Shown in pieces: positions 12,064 to 22,076 of a stretch of DNA of 64,000 nt. Source of the DNA: Amorphophallus konjac (Eukaryota; Streptophyta; Magnoliopsida; Alismatales; Araceae). Position numbers and translations under genes: made by a program. Position 1 is the first letter of the stretch, and each line of letters opens with the position of its first letter. The notes beneath the pieces were generated by a model. That model was not told the origin of the DNA, searched no databases, and was given only the letters and a program-made list of their open reading frames with translations. Location of the stretch: the NCBI GenBank assembly GCA_022559845.1, contig CM040128.1:75765247-75829246 (forward strand), written 5' to 3'.

Positions 12064-14002
12064 TGTTGCTCCCAGGATTATGATGTGTGGCTTCATGAGT
12101 TTTGATGATGTCAAATACAATGTGGCTAAATGGTTTGATGTTTTAACTTGATTGTTTCGATGTGTTCATGGTTGTTGTAATGGGAATGTTCTTGATTCAT
12201 TGTCGGTTTGAGATTAAAAATCCTACATACCTTTGTTTTGAATGGTTGATATCTTTGTCATGTGGATTTGGTATAATCTTAGCACTTGGACTTGTCGATC
12301 CATGGCAAACTTGGAGTAATGCAATACTCCTTGAAACTTTTGACAATGGCTTTTGGAAACCCATGGTTTGAGGAAAACAATGCTACTTTATATAAGTCGT
12401 TCACAAGGTCACATTTCAAAGTCGCTCGGATCAATAAATATATGCACTCAGGTATATGTGCTGACTTGTGCATAAACTCCTCATGGATGGTCAATGGAGT
12501 TCATATATATATACCTTTCCATCCGACAGGTAAGAACTTGGTAAAAGCCACAAGGGTGAGTTTCCTTCATTATTCATAGATTCATGACTTAATGAGAAAT
12601 GTATAAGTAAATTTGTACTATGAATGCGCATACAAATTTGACTTTCTTGGGGCATTCTTGCAGGTAAGAAGGACTTCTAATGCCCAACATAAAATGGCAA
12701 AACACCGGTGAGGTTGTATGTTTAATTTCTAGTTTATTGGGCATTTTTGGACTTACTACTGCCTGGTGTCGACACCTGGTGTCAACACCACTTTCTCAAT
12801 GTTCTGCCGTTTGTAAACTTCCTTCACTCAGGAAGTTGGTGTCGACACCTGGTGTCGACACCCACTTGTTTTTGTACTGGCCAGCAGTTTTCTGCTATAG
12901 GCCATGTCCTGGTGTCGACACCTGGTGTCGACACCATCTGTGGGTTGCTTTGGCCGGCCGCTTTCTGCTATGGCCCTGGCCTTGGTGTCGACACCAAGTG
13001 TCGACACCACTGTGTAGCCGTGATTTTGGACATTCACGTCCACGACCATTTTGTCAAACCAGTCTGGTCCCTCAGCCACAAATCACTCCTAGATTCGTGG
13101 ATCTGGTCCCTAGTGTGTCACTTGACCGATCTGGAAGCATAAAATCGTCTCATTGGGTCACAAACCCTAATCAACCAGTGAGATCTAAAATTTGTGTTTG
13201 CTCTCTAACCCTTGTGAGTGTAGGTCACAGCAGCAGCTCCAAGGCTTCTTCCACATCGTTCTGAGCATGAATGCAAAGGGTAGAACGAAGTTTCAAGTCC
13301 CCAAAAGTTCCTATGCTGCAAGCTGCATAGAAATTCAAGATACAACAAGTGTCCGTGCAAGAATCGATCATCCTCCTTCAAGAATGGTCTTCATCTTGCA
13401 AAAGAGTTCAAGTACCTTCGAAGAAGAGAAAGGGTGAGCTCCAATCATTGCAAATCTTCTCTATTCTAATCTTTTCAAATCTCTGTTGTTTGAGCTTGAA
13501 TATCTGTTGTAATCTTTGAACTTAAAGAACCGCATTTTTGTGTGTGTGTGCTCGTGATCTTTGATACGAAACGTGTGTGTGTGTGTGTGGTGGCCAATAT
13601 AGTCTGCTGTGTGTGTGTTGGCTGTTGTTACAGCATGTGTGTGGCTCACCTCATAGTGGAGCATTAATCCTCACGTGTGAGGGGTGGACGTAGGGGACAC
13701 GTTTGTGTACCCGAACCACCTAAAAAATCATGTGTCTCCTTTGTGGTTTGTTCTTCGTGCTTTGTAACGAGTGGGCCTCACGTGTAGCTGAGTGATCTCT
13801 ATCTCCGTCATAGCATTCATACCTTTATTTACGTGTACTCGCGAGAGAGATCTTGTTCCGGTAAGGTTGAGTGCTTGCTTAACTAGATCTCCTTCTATTT
13901 TGTGGTTTTCATTCCTATTAGCATTTCAGTTAGCAATTAATTTTTTTATTGGCCAATCAATTCACCCCTCCCCTCTTGATTGCCACCCTTCGGGACACAA
14001 CA
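12064..14002 (+). repeat. Element A 3' LTR
   Basis: 1,939 bp, TGTTG to CAACA. Its palindrome array is more regular than in the 5' LTR: pairs start at 12765/12778, 12838/12851, 12911/12924 and 12984/12997, exactly 73 bp apart, each pair offset 13 bp. The copies at 12778 and 12997 have one substitution. ATCTC follows at 14003-14007. Confidence 0.95.
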
Positions 14003-14337
14003 ATCTCCCAGGTCCTGTTGGAAGGATCGGCACACCGATCAGACCGATATTTCAGATTTTAGACCTCTGAACCCCGAATTGTATGAATTCTTCTAAACTA
14101 AGTTAGTTTTGAAAACACACTTGGTTTTGAATTGAGTTATTTGAGCATCGGGCGCAAACCGGATATCCGATTTGGAATCCGTCAGCTCTCACAACTCACG
14201 TCTACCTCGCAAGTCATGTTGGAAGGATGGGCACGCAGATCAGGCCAGTATTTTACATTATGCACCCCCAAATCCTGAATTTTCTCAATTCTTCTAAACT
14301 AAGTTACTTTTGAAAACTAACTTAGTTTTGAAATTAA
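14003..14337. repeat. Tandem satellite array, part 2
   Basis: Begins with the target duplication ATCTC and continues the monomer interrupted at 2480, then one more unit of the 200-bp type. It ends in the CTAACTTAGTTTTGAAA motif where CACTA-like sequence starts. Confidence 0.9.
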
Positions 14338-14390
14338 TTATGAATATAATCGAATAATTCTGTCAAAATAAAAACATAATAAACACTCAC

Positions 14391-15160
14391 CTGATGGGCC
14401 TGTGCTGTGTTGGTGGTGGATCCATGAGGGAGAATTCTCGCCTGGGAGAGGAGGCCACTGATTGCCTGCAACATGGTTGCCTGCTGGCTAGACATCTCCT
14501 CTCGGAACTGTCGCTGCAAATCAGAAATCTGTGATCTGACGATGTCTATGACGTCGCTGGCAGAAGTATTGGGGGCAGGTGGAGGTATACTGAAGGCACT
14601 GCTACTGGTTTGGGTAGAGCCTGAACTCGCACACGGTGATATCACCATGCTAGAGTCCAGGCTCTCCCCAAAACCATATAGCCGGCCTTTCTTCGGTACG
14701 CCAGCTGCTGCCACCCATTCCATCGGATCAAACTCCGGCTGTTGCGTGTCTCCCTCCCCGTACTTCTCTATCACAGCTCTGCTATATGTTTCCTAAAAAT
14801 TGAATAAAATAACTAGTCAATTTCATATGAATCAATCCAATTTAAATGAACGGTAGAAGTTGTATATGTAGATAAACTTACCGCTACTGAGTGAGCTCTC
14901 TCACTCACAAATTGGTCTGTCCCCTTCTTTTTGTGTGTTATGTCGAACACCTGGAGGAACGACGGAGCTCGATTAAGCTCCACAGCTTGTTATACAATTC
15001 ATAATAAAAAAACGTCATATATATTAACAAAATGTAAGAAGATAAATTGAAACATTACTTACCATTTTTTGTTTATGAGCCGCGAAAGAGACGGACCCAC
15101 TCGTATGCAAATTTGCGCCCGGTTGTGACGCCCTGTTTGCTTTGGCTTTTTGGGATTAAT
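14391..15160 (-). pseudogene. Ptta/En/Spm-family (Transposase_24-like) exons
   Basis: Three minus-strand exons. About 15160-15063 reads SQKAKANRASQPGANLHTSG and ends at a GT donor. 14985-14882 reads RAPSFLQVFDITHKKKG, then DQFVSERAHS. 14792-14391 reads IEKYGEGD and MEWVAAAGVPKKGRLYGFGE, then a heptad-rich tail (SQISDLQRQFREEM) ending at a GT donor. The order and the KKGRLYGFG signature match the plant transposase family PF03004. The first exon's start and the last exon are not visible, the latter lost at the satellite junction. An acidic, proline-rich stretch near 15230-15450 may be upstream exons but holds stops. Confidence 0.75.
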
Positions 15161-15570
15161 TTTCAAATAATTAATTTTCATAAGTAAAACGAATATTGTG
15201 AACTTAAAATTAAAATATACATACCTACAGCGGGAGGTGGTGGGGGTGGCGTATGTACAACTTGAAGTGAGCCGACACTTGGACCTATAAAAAAATTCTT
15301 TTAATCTAGTAAATGATTAAAACTTTTATATAGCTAACTATTTTAATAGATATACATGTGCCTGAAGAAGACGCCAAAGAGGAGGGAGTAGATCCCCTGT
15401 CACTGCCCTATCTCCTCCCACTCCCATTACGACCTCCTCGAACCATTTCTTTATTACTAACAAAACCATTAATACATATTAATCCTCAATTATATAAGGC
15501 TAGACCAATGTTACTAAAAATTATGCAAAAAAGTAAGAATATCTTACTAAATTATCAAAACGTGCCTCCC

Positions 15571-16498
15571 TCATGCTGATGATATATCTAACTCATCATC
15601 ATCTTTGTCATCCATAGTAGCCTCATCAGATTCAAACCCTTCTTCATCCGATTCTTCCTCCCCTCTAACATCAACATTTAGCTCCGTCAGATCAACTTCT
15701 TCCACTTCATCTCCCTTACGTAATGACAGTGGCTCATCAGATTCGTGCAGATTAAACCTCTAGGAACCGACAACGCCAACTTCGTATGATTGAAAATATT
15801 CAGCACTAGCAACCTCTGAGACATCTTCACTCATATTTAACTCATAAGTGGGAAAGAGTTTTGCTTTAACCCTATAAATTGCCCACCAATCTTTATTCTT
15901 GGATGATGGATAGCTTGAATAATACGCTTGCTGGGCTTGTGCGGCTAAAATGAACGGTTCATAGGTCTTAAGTTTAGACCTATGTTTGACATCGACAATC
16001 CCATAAGTTGTGTCATGTCGAACAGAACTAGGATCAAACCAATGACACTTAAATATGTATACATGATTGTCTCGTCCCAAATACTGAAGTTCTAAGACTT
16101 CCTCAAGAATACCATAGCAGTCTAATTCCACTTCATTGTATAAACTTCCCTTAACAGATATGCCGTTGTTCATCGTAGACTTACTTCGTCCATAATCCCT
16201 CGTATGAAATCTGTATCCATTCACAATATATCTTGGATAGGCACGTGCAACTTTCGAGGGGCCATAACTTATCTGTTGTACTCTTTGATCAGTAATGAGA
16301 CATTGTTCAACCTATATATAAATTAGAGTAGTTAAAATAATAACAATTAGCTCAACATACATAAATATAAACATATATATTCAACGATCGACACTAACTT
16401 GGTATCTCAGCCATTTGGCAAAAAACTTCTCGCGTTCTTTTTCAATGTCCTCGTCCTGAATATTTGGACATTTTCCAGCTAATTCTGAATCAAATTGT
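15571..16498 (-). pseudogene. CACTA transposase C-terminal exons (DUF4216)
   Basis: Minus-strand exon 16498-16399 reads LAGKCPNIQDEDIEKEREKF, then FAKWLRYQ, the linker after the DUF4218 domain of TNPD-type transposases. After an intron, exon 16311-15571 gives RYIVNGYRFHTRDYG, KGSLYNEVELDCYGILEEVL, LFKC-like YIFKCHWFD and EPFILAAQAQQAYY, the DUF4216 domain. A TAG at 15760-15762 interrupts it; the same frame then continues as an acidic tail to a TGA at 15571-15573. The catalytic N-terminal part is absent. Confidence 0.85.
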
Positions 16499-16744
16499 CT
16501 GCAATATAAATACACTACTACTTTAAATGAACTGCAGAAGAAGGATGAATAACTTATGGACTTGCTGGAAATGTGAGTTAAGAACTTACTCAACATTTTA
16601 CTTGTACCCAATAAATGTTAATACACATCCTAACTTTGAAATCATTACTCCTGATATTACACCTGACCCTTTCCTCACATCGTTCGCCATAGACCATTTG
16701 CAGTTGGAAGAGGACTATTTATTATATTATCACTTTTTTACCCA

Positions 16745-17016
16745 TCCATGAAGGTTTGATCGCACAATCACTTACTATATGTGTTGCACGATTTGCTGAA
16801 AATTTCAGCAGCATCTCCCCACACTTCTTCGATATACCAAAAATATTTATTGATTTTAAAATTTTCTTAAACACTTACAAGTAAGTGGTTAAAAAAATAC
16901 TCAAAATCAATAATGGTATATCAGATAAGAGTGAGGAGACACAACCAAAATTTTTAACAAACCATACAAACACATATAGTAAATGATTGCCTAAGTGCGA
17001 TCAAACATTCACAGAC
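16745..17016. repeat. Long imperfect inverted repeat
   Basis: The left arm begins TGAAGGTTTGATCGCAC and the right arm ends GTGCGATCAAACATTCA. Internal blocks also pair: ACTATATGTGTT with its complement near 16970, GATATACCA with TGGTATATC near 16915, and ATTGATTTT with AAAATCAAT. The centre is ACACTTACAAGTAAGTGGTT. It could be a nested MITE or a structural part of the CACTA remnant. Confidence 0.65.
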
Positions 17017-17142
17017 TGTCCAAACGGGATAATTCAAGACTTTGAGGTAGATATATGCATTCTTGTAAACAAATGAGAACATACACATCAATCTCAAAGT
17101 CTTGAACGGGAAGGCTCATTGACACGGTTTTAACACGCTCTC

Positions 17143-17183
17143 CTGAGGTGCGTGTAATGTTAGGTCGCACCCACGCACCTCAG
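17143..17183. repeat. Perfect 12-bp stem hairpin
   Basis: CTGAGGTGCGTG at 17143-17154 and CACGCACCTCAG at 17172-17183 are exact reverse complements with a 17-nt loop. Just upstream, CAAGACTTTGAG (17036) and CTCAAAGTCTTG (17093) form another stem. Confidence 0.7.
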
Positions 17184-19022
17184 CTCACATGGAATACCCC
17201 ATGTATTTATATAACATTAAATTAAATAACAACGCAATTATCATTATACATATATCAAATTAAATAACATCGAATTTACAAAAATTTTCAAATGAAGAAC
17301 ATCAAAGCTAAATAATCCACATTTTTGAGTCAGATCAACATCAAATTTCTGTTAAAATTAGATTTAAAAACACATTTATATGCAATTAAAATACACAAAG
17401 TTTGATATCACAAGCAGAAATTTTGGGGTTCAACGTAACCATTCTAGTTTATACTATAACTGCATCTGATATACCAAGCGGGTCGGGGCCCGCGGGCGTT
17501 CAAATGTGTAAATGCATGTTTTTTTTGTTTAAGTTTATGGGTGGATGCATGAAGATACAAATACAACATGTGCATCATGCAATATAAGAGAGAGAGAGAG
17601 AACCTGCCCGGGGCTCGGACAAATTCATGGCATGTGTACAATGTGTAGCTCCCAAGAGGTGACTTGGTGAAAGGATTATACTCCCCCTTCTTTTACTTGT
17701 TCCGTGCTCCCCCTTTTTACATGCCCCTTTTTTTCTGACATTATTTGATTCACTCATGTTTTTTTTGGGTTGCTCTCCTTGCAAACCATATCCTTTTCAC
17801 CTAATGCATATGTTTTAATTTATTTTGGACCTTGCAAGGTGTTTATGAGTTCAGGCCCAGGACTGGACCCATCATTTATGGGTTCGGTCACTTTCTCTTG
17901 TGCTTTTGTGTGTTAGATTCGGAGGTTCATTACAAGACCCATTAGATGGGATCCGTTTAACTCAAACTTGGTTGTTTTACCTTCCTTTAATACCCCTGGT
18001 TGAGCTGTAACAGGGGTTGTTTGGTCATGTTGTGCTCAACGTTTTCTTAATAAAAGTCATTTGGGGGTGTGCGGCCAGGAGACACAGCCGCAACCCACCT
18101 TGCGCTTATTTACTCTTCTTCTCTCATCTTCTCCCTCTTCATCTGCTACATCGAAATTGTGTGACCATGAAATTCTTCAATAGGCAAGCAACTAACTTCC
18201 ACCTTCCCAGAGATAAGGGTATGAATAAAAAATAAAATAGGATATTGCAACAAAATGGTCTCAGGAAACTCGTGATGATGGGTAAATTATCACTGATGAA
18301 CAACGAAGTGGTGAGAAAATAAAATGTGAGAGCAAATGCTCTCATCCCATGGCAACCAATTTAGAGCCATTCCTTCTAACTTCATGAACTCTCTCTTAAA
18401 GCTAAATGGTTTGCCTCAGGGAAAAACACTAGAATAGTGCTTCAGATAGAAGACTCACTTTCCACTGCTCACCCATGAGCCATTTTCTCCCAAGCTTGAG
18501 CAAAACTTCTTCCATGTGAACTCTCACTAATAATGCCATTTTTTCATCTTTTATTCATCATCTTGCCTTCATCTCTTCACACTCTTGGCCTCCTACCCCT
18601 GTGTCCATATCTGTGTCCATGCTCCAATCTTCATATTATCTTCATCCTATTGCCCTCCTCTAATTCCATCTGTCTGACCCCACAAACAGACATGGACATG
18701 AAAGTATAGTCAAGGGAGGGGAAGATTTTAATTTATTTGTCTCATCCTCCTCTATCTGTCTGCTCTCCTTGCAAAGTGAGGTTATGGCCATGACGGAGTG
18801 ACACCCGGGGGCCAAGCAAGCATTTGCAAAGGCACGTTTGATCTTCCTCCCCATATGGGTTCAAAGGCAAGGTAAGCCGGATAGATGCAGCTAAGGCCTT
18901 TGTTTCCACTTTGTTTGTGTATTTATTATTATTATTATTATTTTGAGGTGAATGATCATATTCAATAAATTCGGGTTTGCATTTTTTTGTTGATACTTTC
19001 CTTTTTTGGGTAAAAAGGGGAG
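17184..19022. other. Unassigned intergenic sequence
   Basis: No convincing gene. Short ORFs lack recognisable motifs. It holds an AG run near 17586-17602, CTCCCCC runs near 17681 and 17708 that could be minus-strand polypurine tracts of a decayed element, and a TTA microsatellite near 18920-18941. It may be an old LTR, but I cannot find its ends. Confidence 0.4.
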
Positions 19023-19057
19023 TTCAGTCGACTGAAGGTTCATTTCGATCGACCGAA
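19023..19057. repeat. GTCGAC-type palindrome pair
   Basis: TTCAGTCGACTGAA (19023-19036, perfect) and TTCGATCGACCGAA (19044-19057, imperfect), 21 bp apart. Same layout as the palindrome pairs in the LTRs of C and E, but with different arms. Probably a fragment of another Sirevirus LTR cut by element B. Confidence 0.6.
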
Positions 19058-19483
19058 TCTCCAGGCATGGGTGTTGATTTGTTTTGCTTCTCTTCTTATT
19101 TTTGTTTTATGTGCAATAAAGATGATAGGCAAAAATCAAAGATCTCAATCAACCCAAGGACATGCGAACCATGAACCTAGGCAACCAGAACAAGCTCTAG
19201 CATGGGCATGCTATCTCAATCATCAAACTAAACTAAGGGAATAAAGGAAAACACACGCCGGGGCGTGGAACAAGAGCAAATAAAAAACACACCGCAAGGG
19301 TGGAGCAAGCAAAGAGGATAAGAGATATGAGATGGAGAGAAAGATAATGCCCAATACTAAGAAAAAACGTGATCGCCACCAAAGTAGAAACAAGTCAAAG
19401 ACTTGAAAATACCTTGGAAATAGGTGGATCAAGCACCCGCCCAAGGCAGAGAAAATCAAGGAAATCTGCAGATCAACGGAATG

Positions 19484-19571
19484 TAACAGCCGAAAGCCCA
19501 CGCGTCACTAGGAAGTGACGGTCGCTCGATGAACCGCTATATGAATCTGACGCGCCTGCACAAGACCGTCA
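19484..19571. repeat. 24-bp dyad cluster 1 (LTR)
   Basis: Three dyads of exactly 24 bp at 19484, 19516 and 19548, period 32 bp with 8-bp spacers. Form T(A/G)AC..N14..CG(T/C)(C/T)A. The matching cluster in the other LTR starts near 49306. Confidence 0.85.
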
Positions 19572-20295
19572 AATAACCTGCAGTAATAGCTTGTGGATTC
19601 TTTACTCCAACTCTTCCAGTCGGCCAGAAGACTTGGGCCTCGTGTGGTGAACCTGTAAACCTGCCAAAGAACGTGAAAACACAAGAGAACAAACCCAGAT
19701 TAGCCCTTTAAACAATATAGCATCAATTCTTCAATAAACTCAATAGCATGCAAAAGGAAAGGAAAGTACCGGGGAGGTTTTGGTTTTTTAACCCCTCTGG
19801 GCGTATTAAAAGAATAGGGGGATGTTTAGATGATGAAAAACCAGGGAGAACGTGGAAAAAGAAGAGGGATAATGCTTTTGATGAAAGGGAGATGAGGAAG
19901 AACACAATATGTAATGATGAACTTTGAAAACCAATGGAACGAATACTCCCTTCACCGTGAAGCAGATGAACGTGAGAGATAATTTCTCCTTGGTCAGATG
20001 TGACTCCAGAATGCGGCAGCACTTCGACGTAAACTCCAGATCTTCCTCCTTCGGGCCATGAAGTTAAGGGTGCTATTTATAGACCCTCAAACTCTCTGGT
20101 CGAGCAGAGGATAATCCAGCAAGAAAAGAGGATAACTCTTAGCAAATCTTTGAAGATAATATCACCAATAGTCCATAGAAACAAACAGAAGGTTCTGAGG
20201 ATCAGATTTGGAAGAGAAATCAACAATTCAAGCTCTTATCTCGACCACGGAGTAGTATAGAAAAGGCCTGAACTGCCAGGACTCTCTGTTGGATG

Positions 20296-20602
20296 TAACG
20301 GCTGGTCGACAGACCGCCACATGAAAATAACGCACCAGGGTACGTCCGTTACATTCAACCTTATCTCAAAAGAGATAAGATCAACGGGAAGAAGATCAAA
20401 CAAGTTGGACTCTCGAAGGAAAGTAACGGCCAAGGCTGGACACGTTAGAATAAATAACGACTGCACGACAGACCGTTAGATTCAACGGATAAGCAAGAGG
20501 ATAAGCTTTAGAACAAAGGCCTCAAACTTTAGGACTCTTCAATAAGTAACGGCCCAGAGATCATGCGTTATATGGAAGTAACGCCCCCAGTGAGGACCGT
20601 TA
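20296..20602. repeat. 24-bp dyad clusters 2-4 (LTR)
   Basis: Three pairs: 20296/20328, 20424/20455 and 20547/20579, each unit 24 bp, spacing 31-32 bp. Most keep TAACG at the left and CGTTA at the right, so each is an inverted pair of AACGG-type words. The second LTR repeats them near 50123-50430. Confidence 0.88.
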
Positions 20603-20808
20603 TTAACAATGAGGATAAAAAAAGGTGCAAAGCTTGCTAAGCTCATCGAATAAAAGGCCACAATAAACCACACTCCAACCAAGGAGAAGACCCAAGAAAC
20701 AGGCTTCAAACTGATCAAGGAGACTCGATGAAGAGTGAACAACTCGAAGCATCACATGGATAAACAAGGAGATGACCCAACTTATTGGTCACAAAACGGG
20801 TGTCAACA

Positions 20809-20822
20809 GATGCCCCTCCTTA
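20809..20822 (-). other. Polypurine tract of element B
   Basis: On the minus strand, AAGGAGGGGCATC directly precedes the LTR start TGTTGACACC. Confidence 0.75.
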
Positions 20823-22076
20823 ACGCCCTCTTTGCAGGGGAGCGAGTGGAGGTGAAGCGGAAATGAAATGGAACATGGAGATGAAGCGGAAATGAAGCGG
20901 AGTGAAGCGAAAAAGTGGGCGTTAAGGTAAACAACACCCGTTCTTTACCAACAAGCGATAGGAACTTTCTGGAAAACTTCGAACTGATCACAAGGAAATA
21001 GCCAACCAAAGGATGCATGTCTGGAGGAACTAACAACTAAGGAAAGGAAACACGGCTAGCCGCCGGAGGCAACGGAAAGGAAAGAGAACTGACTAAACTC
21101 CAGATAGGAATCTTCAGCCAACCAAATCGAGCGACGAGATCAAAGGAAACCTTCTAATTCAGAGTGGAATAATTCTCCTCATTCGAGCTCAAGAATACAA
21201 CTATTCACCATCATCAAGATATCTTGAACAGATGAAGCACATGAATGCTCAAAAGATGCGTATGATGCATGCTGGGCCAAAGAAAAAGAAATCTTTAAAA
21301 CGAATGCAAAGAAAGATTAAAATATAAAATACTCGAGAATAATATTGCTAGACCGGAGAAACCAAGGTCAGGATACCATCTGCAACCATGGCGTGCAAGA
21401 CAGAACCGTCGTCCCCAAATTTTTCCAACCTAACGGCCTATCCAACGATTAAACATGTGAACTTAGATCATCATCATTTTTGTTTAAGGGGAACATCAGA
21501 TCCTGGAACACACGAATGACCAACCAGTTCTCGAGATAATATATCATAGATAACATATAGTAATGCATTAAGGGATAAGGGAAAGAGATACAATACCTGA
21601 CTTACCTGCCTGATGAACAACAAAGCGTGATGCTTCATTCATGAGAAAGAGGTTAGCCAATAATTGATATGAGCATGAAACAAGGCATAACCATTTGTAC
21701 ATGTGATAATCATCAATATTATGTATCCTGGCAGAAAATGCCACCATTTAATCATCAAATAGACTATTTCATTCATCAAGAAACTTGCAAGTTTGTAACG
21801 GTCTACTGAGAGGGCGTCACATAAAGTAACGGCCAGGGAAGAGCCGTTATAAATTAGGCGGTTCACATTCTCCAATGGAACAGTTCAAATTCATGTAACA
21901 GTCAGAATAGTACACGTCAGAGAATGTAACGGTCAGACGACAGACCGTCACATTTCCTGAGCGCTCAAAAAAAAACAAACCGAACGGCCCACGGCCTCAT
22001 TCATTCAAACGACCAAACACCCAATGAGAAGCCCCAATCGAGACCTCCGGCGACCACCGTCCTCCACCCAAGAAGG
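20823..22076. other. Element B spacer before antisense gene 1
   Basis: No gene recognised from 20823 to 21795. Dyads follow at 21796, 21827, 21896 and 21927 (period 31 bp in each pair), 130-280 bp upstream of the first possible ATG of the antisense gene at 22077. Confidence 0.6.
21796..21950. repeat. 24-bp dyad cluster 5
   Basis: Units at 21796-21819, 21827-21849 (23 bp), 21896-21919 and 21927-21950. They sit just upstream of the antisense gene, where a promoter would be expected. Confidence 0.85.

Larger units (their letters stand above)
2481..14002 (+). mobile_element. Element A: Ty1/copia Sirevirus-type LTR retrotransposon
   Basis: An 11,522-bp element with two long LTRs, an initiator-Met primer binding site, gag, pol in copia order (protease, integrase, reverse transcriptase, RNase H), an extra ORF between pol and the 3' LTR, and a polypurine tract. 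The coiled-coil gag, extra 3' ORF, long LTRs and palindrome arrays point to the Sirevirus (SIRE/Maximus) lineage; the lineage call rests on family knowledge. Gag has one frameshift and later stops, pol has stops, and the env-position ORF has one frameshift. The 5-bp ATCTC duplication shows intact ends in a satellite array. Confidence 0.95.
14338..17183 (-). mobile_element. CACTA (En/Spm) transposon remnant
   Basis: Minus-strand exons of two proteins that travel together in plant CACTA elements: a transposase C-terminal region with the DUF4216 domain (15571-16498) and, downstream, a Ptta/En/Spm-type protein (14391-15160). No CACTA terminal repeat is visible at either side, and the satellite abuts the left side inside what should be an intron. 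This is a truncated internal fragment. Confidence 0.8.
19072..20808 (-). repeat. Element B 3' LTR
   Basis: 1,737 bp. Contains nine copies of the 24-bp dyad: 19484, 19516, 19548, 20296, 20328, 20424, 20455, 20547 and 20579. The minus-strand ORFs in it recur in the other LTR because the sequences are copies; I see no protein motif in them. Confidence 0.95.

Noticed and set aside
17402..17500. GCATCTGATATACCAA as a minus-strand primer site
   Set aside because: Two extra bases break the match to the initiator-Met site and no LTR end lies beside it.
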